Assembly: GCF_014489595.1 (NCBI RefSeq)
Contig: NZ_CP060790.1
Span: 3,348,001-3,412,000, forward strand
Reading direction: 5' to 3'
Length of the DNA stretch: 64,000 nucleotides
From: Paenacidovorax monticola
Lineage (GTDB): Bacteria; Pseudomonadota; Gammaproteobacteria; Burkholderiales; Burkholderiaceae_C
Of this stretch, positions 57,501 to 64,000 are shown in pieces. The position numbers and the translations under genes were made by a program. Positions within the stretch are counted from its first letter, which is position 1, and the number at the start of each line of letters is the position of its first letter. The notes below the pieces were generated by a model. It saw nothing but the letters and a program-made list of their open reading frames with translations. It was not told the DNA's origin and ran no database searches.

Positions 57501-58841
57501 TCAGTTCCCGATCTGGTTGGGCACGGTGGTCTTGCGGGCCAGGAAGGCGCGCATGTCGGCGATGTCGCGCGCCGCCACGGGTGCGGCCCGGTTGGTCCAG
57601 CCCATGCGGATGAAGCTCAGCACGGCGGCGACGTCCTCGTCGTCCAGCGCGGCGAAGCCGGGCATGGCGAAGGCGTGGGGTTCGTGCCGCGTGCGCGGCA
57701 TGCGGTCGCCCGCGAGCGTGATCTGCACCAGCGACTGCGGGTTGTCTGCCGTGACGGCGGTGTTGCCCGCCAGCGCCGGGAAGATGCGCGCCACGCCCCG
57801 TCCGTCGGGGCGGTGGCAGGCCATGCAGTGCTCGGCATAGAGCAGCGCGCCCCGGCTGGCATAGCGGCCTTCGAGCAGCGCGTCGGTGGTGGCGTCGGGC
57901 TGGGTGGCGCGCTCCACGGGCTTGCCACCCGAGGGCGGCAGCTGCTTGAGGTAGCGGGCGATGCCGCGCAGGTCTTCGGGCGCGAAGTGCTGCGTGCTGT
58001 GCGCGATCACCTCGGCCATGCTGCCGAAGGCGGCCACGGTGCCGGTGCGGCCCGTGCGCAGGAAGTCGACGATCTCGTCCTCGCTCCAGGTGGCCAGGCC
58101 CGTGCCTTCGCCGCGCAGGCTCTTGGCGCGCCAGCCGTCGATGACGGCGCCCGAGAGGAAGGCGTCGCCGTCGGCCAGGCTCAGCGCCTTTTCCTGGAAG
58201 CCCACCCCGCGCGGCGTGTGGCAGGCGCCGCAGTGGCCCAGGCCCTGCACGAGGTAGGCGCCCCGGTTGACCTCGGCGCTGGCCTTCGGGTCGGGCGTGA
58301 AGCCCTGGCGCGAGGGGCCGAACGCCAGGTGCCACAGGCTCAGCGGCCAGCGCATGGACAGCGGCCACGGAATGGTGCCCGGGGTGTTCTCGCGGTGTAC
58401 GGCGGCCACGCCGGTCTGGAAGTAGGCATAGAGCGCATGCATGTCCTCGTCGGACACCACGGCGTACGAGGGCGTGGGCATGGCGGGGTAGAGCGCCGTG
58501 CCGTCGGGGCGGAAGCCCCGGCGCACCGCGCGCTCGAAGTCACCGTAGCTGTAGCGGCCGATGCCCGTGACCGGGTCGGGCGTGATGTTGGTCGAGTAGA
58601 TGGCGCCCAGCGGCGTCTGCATGGCGAGCCCGCCCGCGAAGGGCTGGCCGCCCGGCGCCGTGTGGCAGGCCACGCAGTCGCCCTGGCGTGCGATGGCGGC
58701 GCCGCGCTGCACGAGCTGCGCGTCGCGCAGGTTCACTGCGGCGTCCTGGCGCGGCGCGTGCCACAGGGGCACGGTCAAGGCGATGCCGTACACCGCGAGG
58801 AACAGCAGCCCCGCGCTGGCGGTGAGGGTTTTGAGCTTCAC
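57501..58841 (-). CDS. Trihaem c-type cytochrome (dehydrogenase cytochrome-subunit type)
   Basis: The 446-residue protein begins with an N-terminal signal or anchor (LTASAGLLFLAVYGIALTV) and has three haem motifs: CVACH at 56-60, CGACH at 204-208 and CMACH at 339-343. The spacing and segments like GAIYSTNITPDPVTGIGRY and DFLRTGRTG match membrane cytochrome subunits of alcohol, gluconate and sorbitol dehydrogenases. No dehydrogenase large subunit is next to it; tsdA is. So it probably takes electrons from TsdA to the respiratory chain (inference). The start is GTG 58841 with a GGAG site. A nested palindrome lies upstream. Confidence 0.85.
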   Translation of the reverse strand: MKLKTLTASAGLLFLAVYGIALTVPLWHAPRQDAAVNLRDAQLVQRGAAIARQGDCVACHTAPGGQPFAGGLAMQTPLGAIYSTNITPDPVTGIGRYSYGDFERAVRRGFRPDGTALYPAMPTPSYAVVSDEDMHALYAYFQTGVAAVHRENTPGTIPWPLSMRWPLSLWHLAFGPSRQGFTPDPKASAEVNRGAYLVQGLGHCGACHTPRGVGFQEKALSLADGDAFLSGAVIDGWRAKSLRGEGTGLATWSEDEIVDFLRTGRTGTVAAFGSMAEVIAHSTQHFAPEDLRGIARYLKQLPPSGGKPVERATQPDATTDALLEGRYASRGALLYAEHCMACHRPDGRGVARIFPALAGNTAVTADNPQSLVQITLAGDRMPRTRHEPHAFAMPGFAALDDEDVAAVLSFIRMGWTNRAAPVAARDIADMRAFLARKTTVPNQIGN

Positions 58842-58899
58842 TGTGGGTTCTCCGTCCTGGTTCGCTTCGATCCTAGGAAGGAGGCCGCGCGCGCGGCAG

Positions 58900-58948
58900 T
58901 ACCCGATCCGGCTAGCGGGGTAGCCCATTCGGGCTATGGCGTCGGGTA
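58900..58948 (-). promoter_or_regulatory. Nested palindrome upstream of the cytochrome-tsdA operon
   Basis: Outer arms TACCCGA (58900-58906) and TCGGGTA (58942-58948) enclose inner arms TAGCCC (58921-58926) and GGGCTA (58931-58936). The element lies about 60-107 bases upstream of the GTG start of the cytochrome gene. Two dyads at helical spacing suggest a regulator site. The FixJ-type response regulator at 55973-56605 is the natural candidate. Confidence 0.5.
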
Positions 58949-58976
58949 TGCGCGGGCGGCGTAATGTGAACGGGCC

Positions 58977-59789
58977 CTAGCCCGAGGCCACGATCACATG
59001 CGCCTGGATCTTGCCGGCCACCGGCCCCGTGCCATGGCGGCGGGCAATGGCCTGCGCCGCGCGGTCCGTGGCGAGCTGGAGCAGGCTGGCATCGCGCGCC
59101 TCGATCTCGTTGCGCAGCGGTGTCCCCTGGCAGTAGGCGGTGGCGGCGTCGCGGGCCGAGGGGGCGTGGCTTTGCTTGGCGTGCGTCGCGATCGCGATGT
59201 CGGTGAACCCCGCGCGGCGCAGTTCCTCGCGGATCAGCGCGGCGTCGTGGTAACCGTGCGGCGTGCGGGCGAGGAAGCGCGGAGGGTCGTCCGGGAACAC
59301 CGTGGCGACGGCGCGGGTGACGTCGTCGGCGAAGGCGTTTTCCTCGATGCGGTCCCACACGCTGAAGACGAAGCGCCCGCCCGGCCGCAGCACGCGGCGC
59401 GCCTCGGCGTAGCCGGCCACCCGGTCGGGAAAGAACATGGCGCCGAACTGGCAGCAGACGGCGTCGAACGAGGCGTCGGCGAACGGCAGGGCGAGCGCAT
59501 CCGCCTGGCGCCACTCGATGCGGCTGTCGGTCCCCTGCCGGCTGGAGGCATGGTCGAGCATGGGCTGGCTGAGATCGGTCACCACGTAGCGCGCGTCGGC
59601 GCGGAGCCGGGGCGCCAGCGCCCGCGTGACCGCGCCGCTGCCGGCCGCCGTCTCCAGCACCGCGCCGGGCGCGGCGGCGGCGACGAGTTCCGCCATGTCG
59701 GCGGCATAGGCCCCGAAGATCAGGGGCACCATCAGCGTGTCGTAGAGCTGTGGGATCGAGCCCGCGAACCCCTTGTCGCTTTCAGCCAT
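58977..59789 (-). CDS. Class I SAM-dependent methyltransferase
   Basis: The 270-residue Methyltransf_11-type enzyme has SAM motif I VLETAAGSGAVTRAL, acidic VVTDLSQPMLDHA, WRQADALALPFADASFDAV, CCQFGAMFFPD and RRVLRPGGRFVFSVWD. These resemble UbiE/COQ5-like methyltransferases. Its substrate is unknown. It is convergent with nothing and divergent from a quinone oxidoreductase gene, with about 170 bp between their starts. Confidence 0.88.
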   Translation of the reverse strand: MAESDKGFAGSIPQLYDTLMVPLIFGAYAADMAELVAAAAPGAVLETAAGSGAVTRALAPRLRADARYVVTDLSQPMLDHASSRQGTDSRIEWRQADALALPFADASFDAVCCQFGAMFFPDRVAGYAEARRVLRPGGRFVFSVWDRIEENAFADDVTRAVATVFPDDPPRFLARTPHGYHDAALIREELRRAGFTDIAIATHAKQSHAPSARDAATAYCQGTPLRNEIEARDASLLQLATDRAAQAIARRHGTGPVAGKIQAHVIVASG

Positions 59790-59959
59790 GGGACCCCCTC
59801 GAAAGCCCGGAAGGCGGCCCGGGCCATCCCCGCATGATGGCCGCGCGGGCCTGCCGCGTCAACGCCGTCCGGCGGTTGCCGGGGCCTCCACCTTGGCGTA
59901 CGCTGACCGGATGCCTGCCATGGGCGCCGCCCCTGGTGTGCCGGCAAAGCGAGGTTAAT

Positions 59960-60940
59960 ATGCGCGCAGCCTGGTATGCGAAGAACGGAGAGGCCCGCGA
60001 GGTCCTCGTCGTCGGCGAACTGCCGACCCCGGAGCCGGGGGCCGGAGAGGTCCGGGTGCAGCTCGTGGCCTCGGGCGTCAACCCCTCCGACGTCAAGGCG
60101 CGCAGCGCACGGCCGCTCGGCAGCGAACGCATCGTGCCGCACAGCGATGGCGCCGGCGTGATCGACGCCGTGGGCGAGGGCGTATCCCCCGGGCGCGTCG
60201 GGGAGCGGGTCTGGGTCTGGAACGGGCAATGGCAGCGCCCCCTGGGCACGGCCGCCGAATGCATCGTGCTGCCCGAGGCCCAGGCGGTGCGGCTTCCCGT
60301 ATCCACCGACTTCGTCGCGGCGGCCTGCTTCGGCATTCCGGCCATGACGGCCTTCCACGCCGTGCGCCAGTTGGGCGACATCGCAGGCCGATCGGTGCTC
60401 GTGATCGGGGCATCGTCCGCGGTCGGTCACTACGCCGCGCAGATGGCCGTCCTGGGCGGCGCACGGGTGATCGGGACGGTGGGCTCGGCGGACAAGGCCC
60501 GGCACGCGCTGGCCGCGGGGGTGGACGCAACGATCGACTACAAGACCGAGCCCGTCGCGGAGCGCGTCCGGCAGCTGACCGGCGGCCGTGGCGCGGACGC
60601 CATCGTCGACATGGACTTCTCCACCACGGTGCAGCTGCTGGCGGGCGGCGCGCTGGCACCGCACGGCACGCTGGTCTCGTACGGATCGAACGCCTACGGG
60701 GACATTCCCATTCCCTTTCGCGCCATGCTGTGGAACTCGTTCAGCCTGCGCTTCTTTCTCGTCTATGACTTGGCGCCGCCCGACCGGCGCGCCGCCGTCG
60801 ACGGGCTGGGCCAGCTGGTGGCGGACGGACGGCTGCGGCACACCGTCGGCGCGCGGTTCGGCCTCGACCAGATCGTGGCAGCGCACGAGGCGGTCGAGGC
60901 GGGCCGGCTGATCGGCAACGTCGTCGTGGAGCTGCGCTGA
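59960..60940 (+). CDS. Zinc-free MDR NADPH:quinone oxidoreductase
   Basis: The 326-residue medium-chain reductase has ELPTPEPGAGEVRVQLVASG, VNPSDVKARSARP, a GROES-like catalytic domain, and the Rossmann fold VLVIGASSAVGHYAAQMAVL. No zinc-ligand cysteines are seen, as in QOR/zeta-crystallin. In the cofactor loop the usual G-x-G-x-x-G appears as GASSAVG, a common variant. It probably reduces quinones or enones with NADPH. ATG 59960 follows a GAGG site. It is divergent from the methyltransferase. Confidence 0.88.
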   Translation: MRAAWYAKNGEAREVLVVGELPTPEPGAGEVRVQLVASGVNPSDVKARSARPLGSERIVPHSDGAGVIDAVGEGVSPGRVGERVWVWNGQWQRPLGTAAECIVLPEAQAVRLPVSTDFVAAACFGIPAMTAFHAVRQLGDIAGRSVLVIGASSAVGHYAAQMAVLGGARVIGTVGSADKARHALAAGVDATIDYKTEPVAERVRQLTGGRGADAIVDMDFSTTVQLLAGGALAPHGTLVSYGSNAYGDIPIPFRAMLWNSFSLRFFLVYDLAPPDRRAAVDGLGQLVADGRLRHTVGARFGLDQIVAAHEAVEAGRLIGNVVVELR

Positions 60941-61023
60941 GCCGCCCGGGTTGCGGCCCGCGCGGCCTGGGAGGACAATCGGCCCCTGCACCCCCCCACC
61001 GGAACGCACAAGGCACGCTGCCC

Positions 61024-61326
61024 ATGACCTCCGTCTCCTCCACCGCCCTCTCCGGCCTGCGCGCCGCGCAGCTGCAGCTCGATTCCTCGGCGCACAACGT
61101 CGCGAACCTGAACACGCCCGGTTTCAAGCGCCAGACCGTGGAGCTGCAGGAGGAGCCCGAGCAGGGCGGCGTGCGCGCCAGCCTGGGGCGCGCGCAGAAC
61201 GAGGGCAGCGCGCTCGAAACCGATGCCGTGGACCAGATGGCCGCCACCTATTCCTTTGCCGCCAATCTGCAGGTGTTCAAGGCGCAGGACCGCATGATGG
61301 GCGCCCTGCTGGACCAGAAGGCCTGA
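61024..61326 (+). CDS. Orphan flagellar rod-like protein (FlgB/FlgC N-terminal type)
   Basis: This 100-residue protein starts TSVSSTALSGLRAAQLQLDS and SAHNVANLNTPGFKRQ, the N-terminal motif of axial flagellar proteins (rod, hook and hook-associated). Its C-terminus ATYSFAANLQVFKAQDRMMG matches the C-terminal axial helix of the same class. The middle is nearly absent, so it is the shortest form of the fold, the two terminal helices almost joined. It is alone, far from any flagellar gene. Such stand-alone members are known in betaproteobacteria; the role is unclear. Confidence 0.75.
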   Translation: MTSVSSTALSGLRAAQLQLDSSAHNVANLNTPGFKRQTVELQEEPEQGGVRASLGRAQNEGSALETDAVDQMAATYSFAANLQVFKAQDRMMGALLDQKA

Positions 61327-61357
61327 GGCGGGCGGGCCTGCGGCCCCGCTGCAGGCT

Positions 61358-61462
61358 CTATTGCGCCAGGGCCAGGCCCGCAAGGCGCTCCATCAGCCAG
61401 AGCCGGAAATCCGTGCCGTGCGGGTGCCGTGGCGGCACGGCCATGGGGGTGGTGTGCAGCAT
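61358..61462 (-). pseudogene. Short frame resembling a regulator C-terminus
   Basis: A 34-codon frame ATG 61462 to stop 61358 encodes MLHTTPMAVPPRHPHGTDFR and LWLMERLAGLALAQ. The end FRLWLMERLAG resembles the last helix of LysR regulators (FRxWLxxE). It has no ribosome-binding site and is too short for a complete regulator. It may be a remnant or chance. Confidence 0.2.
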
Positions 61463-61473
61463 GGCGGCGCCCC

Positions 61474-61728
61474 TCAGGCGGGCTGGGCCATGGTGCCGGC
61501 TTCGGCAGCGGCCTTGCGGCGCAGCACGCGGTCCCAGGCCTTTTCGTGGAAGAAGAACGCCACGGCCTGGATGGAGGGCTCCAGCAGGCTCAGCGTCAGC
61601 GAGGCGATCAGGTTGCCCGTGACGGCATAGGCCACCAGGGCCGCCACGCAGACGTGGACGACGTAATAGCTGCCAGTCTTCATGAGCGTGGGCAGGTTCT
61701 GGCGGGCGGCGGCGCGGATGCGGGACAT
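61474..61728 (-). CDS. DUF2061 small membrane protein
   Basis: The 84-residue protein has two hydrophobic helices and the DUF2061 pattern: LMKTGSYYVVHVCVAALVAY, then a short loop, SLTLSLLEPSIQAVAFFFHE and KAWDR. The family is of unknown function, in the inner membrane, and some members are annotated as chlorhexidine-efflux-like; that is not shown here. ATG 61728 has a GAGGAGA site 8 bases upstream. A Fur-box-like element (61757-61771) lies 28 bases upstream of the start. Confidence 0.8.
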   Translation of the reverse strand: MSRIRAAARQNLPTLMKTGSYYVVHVCVAALVAYAVTGNLIASLTLSLLEPSIQAVAFFFHEKAWDRVLRRKAAAEAGTMAQPA

Positions 61729-61756
61729 GGCGTTCTCCTCGATGGAATGGATCAAA

Positions 61757-61771
61757 TGATATTCATTCTCA
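61757..61771 (-). promoter_or_regulatory. Fur-box-like 7-1-7 site
   Basis: On the minus strand TGAGAATGAATATCA matches the Fur consensus TGATAATNATTATCA at 12 of 14 defined positions. It lies between the SPFH gene and the DUF2061 gene and is 28 bases upstream of the latter. It suggests iron-dependent repression of DUF2061. Confidence 0.65.
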
Positions 61772-61885
61772 TTTGTTGGGGCCAATTGATCCTCGCTAAT
61801 CCAGGGATAGCAACACCCGGAAAGGGGCCGCTATGATGGCCGCACTGTTCCACCCCTCACCCCCATAACGACCGGGAGCGTTTGC

Positions 61886-62938
61886 ATGGCACTCATGGAT
61901 TTCATCAAGAAGCAGTTCATTGACATCCTCCAGTGGACCGAGGACGGCGATGGCACGCTGGCCTGGCGCTATCCCATGGAGGGCATGGAAATCCAGAACG
62001 GCGGCACGCTGGTCGTGCGCGAGTCGCAGATGGCCGTGTTCGTCAACGAAGGCCAGGTGGCCGACGTGTTCGGCCCCGGCACCTACAAGCTCACCACGCA
62101 GACCCTGCCGGTGCTGACCTACCTGAAGAACTGGGACAAGCTGTTCCAGTCGCCGTTCAAGAGCGACGTGTACTTCTTCAGCACGCGCCAGCAGGTGGAC
62201 CAGAAGTGGGGCACGCCCCAGCCCATCACCATCCGCGACAAGGACTTCGGTGCCGTGCGCCTGCGCGCGTTCGGCAATTACGCGTTCCGCGTGACCGATC
62301 CCAAGCTGTTCCACACCGAGATCTCGGGCACGCGCGAGGCCTACACGGTGGCCGACCTCGACGGCCAGCTGCGCGGCCTGGTGCTGCAGAACATCAGCAA
62401 CGCGATCGCGGGCAGCGGCCTGCCGTTCCTTGACCTCGCGGCCAACCAGGTGATGTTCGCCGACGCGCTGGCCAAGGAGTTGCAACCCGCGTTCGCCAAG
62501 ATCGGCCTGGGGCTGGAAACGCTCACGGTGCAGAACGTCTCGCTGCCCGAGGAGCTGCAGAAGATCCTCGACCAGAAGATCGGCATGGGCATGGTCGGCA
62601 ACGACATGGGCAAGTTCATGCAGTACCAGACGGCGCAGGCCATCCCCAAGTTCGCCGAAGGCGCGGGCCAGGGCGGCGGCATCGCGGGCGACGCCATGGG
62701 GCTGGGCGCCGGCGTGGCGCTGGGCCAGGTGCTGGCGCAAAACCTGCAGCAGGGCCTGCAGGGCGGTGCGGCGCAGGCCGGGGCCACCGCCGCAGCCGCG
62801 GCGGCCGCATCCGTGGGCGTGAAGCCCGAGGACGTGATGGCCACGCTCGAGAAGCTCGGCGACCTCAAGGCCAAGGGCATCCTGACGCAGGAAGAGTTCG
62901 ACGCCAAGAAGGCCGAGCTGCTCAAGAAGCTCGTCTGA
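61886..62938 (+). CDS. SPFH-domain protein with C-terminal SHOCT
   Basis: The 350-residue protein has an SPFH (virion-core/YdjI-like) domain at about 25-235 (LAWRYPMEGMEIQNGGTLVV, RESQMAVFVNEGQVADVFGP, TYKLTTQTLPVLTYLKNWDK). A Gly/Ala-rich linker (about 250-310) leads to a C-terminal SHOCT motif (LEKLGDLKAKGILTQEEFDA). It has no transmembrane segment. SPFH proteins form rings at membranes and organise lipid microdomains or proteases. Together with the DUF4178 gene downstream it fits membrane-stress gene sets that also hold DUF350 and spermidine-synthase genes (from memory of such sets). Confidence 0.87.
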   Translation: MALMDFIKKQFIDILQWTEDGDGTLAWRYPMEGMEIQNGGTLVVRESQMAVFVNEGQVADVFGPGTYKLTTQTLPVLTYLKNWDKLFQSPFKSDVYFFSTRQQVDQKWGTPQPITIRDKDFGAVRLRAFGNYAFRVTDPKLFHTEISGTREAYTVADLDGQLRGLVLQNISNAIAGSGLPFLDLAANQVMFADALAKELQPAFAKIGLGLETLTVQNVSLPEELQKILDQKIGMGMVGNDMGKFMQYQTAQAIPKFAEGAGQGGGIAGDAMGLGAGVALGQVLAQNLQQGLQGGAAQAGATAAAAAAASVGVKPEDVMATLEKLGDLKAKGILTQEEFDAKKAELLKKLV

Positions 62939-62960
62939 TTGCTCTTGATTTGATAGCTGT

Positions 62961-62983
62961 TGGCGCTTGATGCTCAAGCGCCA
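62961..62983. repeat. Comamonadaceae-type hairpin repeat
   Basis: TGATAGCTGT is followed by the perfect stem TGGCGCTTGA-TGC-TCAAGCGCCA. This resembles the AGCTG...GCGCTTGA intergenic hairpin that I remember as very common in Acidovorax-like genomes. It lies between the SPFH and DUF4178 genes and could reduce downstream expression or act as a terminator. Confidence 0.6.
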
Positions 62984-63004
62984 GGGCCTAAAACGACTCC
63001 AAGA

Positions 63005-64000
63005 ATGGCCGAGAACGCCACCCAGCGTTACTACCGTGCGCCCTGCCCGGGCTGCGGCGCGCCCGTGGAATTCCGCAGCGCGCAGTCCACGCACGCCGTC
63101 TGCGGCTACTGCCAGAGCACCGTCGTGCGCAGCGGCGAGGTGCTCACGCGCCTGGGCAAGATGGCCGAGCTGTTCGACGACCACAGCCCGCTGCAGCTCA
63201 TGGCCAGCGGGCGCATCGCCCTGGACGGCAAGGACCTGCCCTTCACCCTGATCGGCCGTCTGCAGTACAAGGGCGATGCGGGCACCTGGACGGAGTGGGT
63301 GGCCTTCCTGCAGGACGGCAGCACCGCCACGCTGGGCGAGGACAACGGCGCCTACGTCTTCACGCGCCCCTTCAGCACCGCGCGCGAGCTGCCGCAGGCC
63401 GCGGCCTTCCGCGTGGGCTCCACTACGGCCATCAACGGCAAGCCTTTCAGCGTGGCCGCCAACGTGCAGGCCAGCCTCATCTCCGCCCAGGGCGAGCTGC
63501 CCAAGCTGCCGCCGCTGGGCCAGCCCTTCGCGGTGGTGGAGCTGCGCAGCGAGGACGGCGAGGTGCTGTCCATCGACTACGGCGGCCCCGTGCCCAAGCT
63601 GGAGCGCGGCCGCGCCGTGCGGCTGGAGGACCTGCAGCTCCAGGGCCTGAAGGACGAATCCGCCAAGGAGGAGAAGGGCCGCCAGTTCAACTGCCCGCAT
63701 TGCGGCGCGCCTGTCCAGGTCAAGCTCGACAACACCAAGAGCATCACCTGCGGCTCCTGCAACAGCCTCATCGATCTCTCGGCCGGCGTGGGCGCCGAAC
63801 TGCGCGCGGCCGAGCAGGACGAGCCCGTGCAGCCACTGATCCCGCTGGGCAGCACGGGCCAGCTCGAAGGCGTGCCGTGGCAGGTGGTGGGTTTCCAGCA
63901 CCGCATGGGCGTGGAGCCCGGCGACGACGAGCACTTCGGCTGGGAAGAGTACCTGCTCTACAACCGCAAGCGCGGCTTTGCCTTCCTCGTGGACGCGACC
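63005..64000 (+). CDS. DUF4178 protein with zinc ribbons (3' end outside window)
   Basis: The frame is open from ATG 63005 to the window edge, 332 residues. It has zinc-ribbon pairs CPGCG and CGYCQ (about 14-38), a DUF4178 unit (IALDGKDLPFTLIGRLQYKG, GTWTEWVAFLQDGSTATLGE), a second pair CPHCG/CGSCN (about 230-255) and the start of a second DUF4178 unit (GVPWQVVGFQHRMG, FGWEEYLLYNRKRGF). No signal peptide or membrane span is seen. DUF4178 has no known activity; it often accompanies SPFH, DUF350 and polyamine aminopropyltransferase genes. It is 66 bp downstream of the SPFH gene. Confidence 0.82.
   Translation, partial: MAENATQRYYRAPCPGCGAPVEFRSAQSTHAVCGYCQSTVVRSGEVLTRLGKMAELFDDHSPLQLMASGRIALDGKDLPFTLIGRLQYKGDAGTWTEWVAFLQDGSTATLGEDNGAYVFTRPFSTARELPQAAAFRVGSTTAINGKPFSVAANVQASLISAQGELPKLPPLGQPFAVVELRSEDGEVLSIDYGGPVPKLERGRAVRLEDLQLQGLKDESAKEEKGRQFNCPHCGAPVQVKLDNTKSITCGSCNSLIDLSAGVGAELRAAEQDEPVQPLIPLGSTGQLEGVPWQVVGFQHRMGVEPGDDEHFGWEEYLLYNRKRGFAFLVDAT

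Noticed and set aside
57501..58841. Alcohol or gluconate dehydrogenase cytochrome subunit with its enzyme nearby
   Set aside because: No PQQ or FAD dehydrogenase subunit is in the flanks; tsdA is the only partner next to it.
61796..63934. 712-codon open frame on the minus strand opposite the SPFH and DUF4178 genes
   Set aside because: It spans two real genes on the other strand and shows no domain; a shadow of high GC.

Overview
This 64 kb window is a GC-rich chromosomal segment (GC clearly above 65% by eye) from a betaproteobacterium, most likely of the family Comamonadaceae (Acidovorax/Diaphorobacter/Alicycliphilus-like). The support is the two Bug-type periplasmic receptors, the TAGCTG...GCGCTTGA hairpin repeat, the lptD-surA-rsmA order and the catabolic gene content. 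No rRNA, tRNA, CRISPR array, prophage or transposase is visible.

Layout. 0-4.3 kb: a flavodoxin-fold quinone reductase (cut by the window edge), its MerR regulator, a hydroxypyruvate isomerase, and a Bug receptor overlapping a gamma-glutamyltransferase, with a divergent LysR regulator. 5.4-10.6 kb: two chemoreceptors and a membrane diguanylate cyclase. 10.6-14.2 kb: an M20 peptidase, a lipase-like hydrolase and an MFS transporter. 14.3-17.6 kb: a low-GC island (acyltransferase plus a secreted beta-helix protein) lying between two decayed copies of the ubiD 3' end. 17.6-19 kb: VOC and OsmC proteins. 19.2-26.8 kb: a seven-gene operon of a complete peptide-type ABC importer followed by a luciferase-like flavin monooxygenase and two AhpD/CMD-fold proteins, a conserved set of unknown substrate. 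26.8-34.8 kb: a second diguanylate cyclase, rsmE, amgK-like kinase, lptD, surA, rsmA. 35-36 kb: a secreted RNase Sa-type guanyl ribonuclease with a barstar-type inhibitor. 36-46 kb: maeB, an M81 peptidase with an M20 carbamoylase/amidase, and a full branched-chain-amino-acid-type ABC importer, with a divergent GntR regulator. 47-53 kb: a second Bug receptor and a beta-alanine degradation cluster (mmsA, a DJ-1-like protein, bauA, divergent LysR). 53-59 kb: a TtrS/TtrR-like two-component system facing a cytochrome operon that ends in thiosulfate dehydrogenase TsdA. 59-64 kb: a methyltransferase, a quinone oxidoreductase, an orphan rod-like flagellar protein, a DUF2061 membrane protein with a Fur-box-like site, and an SPFH-DUF4178 pair running off the edge.

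A property of the sequence itself needs attention: eight genes (alkylhydroperoxidase-like gene, lptD, surA, RNase, amidase, livG, bauA, the TtrS-like kinase) are interrupted by eleven frameshifts. Every one is repaired by adding a single G or C, usually in a G/C run. As lptD is normally essential, most of these are probably consensus errors of the assembly rather than real mutations. I annotate the genes across them and give each position.

The most interesting candidates for new biology are the ABC importer/flavin monooxygenase/AhpD operon (19.2-26.8 kb), the low-GC island between duplicated ubiD tails (14.5-17.6 kb), the RNase/barstar pair (35.0-36.0 kb), and the tetrathionate-type sensor next to tsdA (54.0-59.0 kb).
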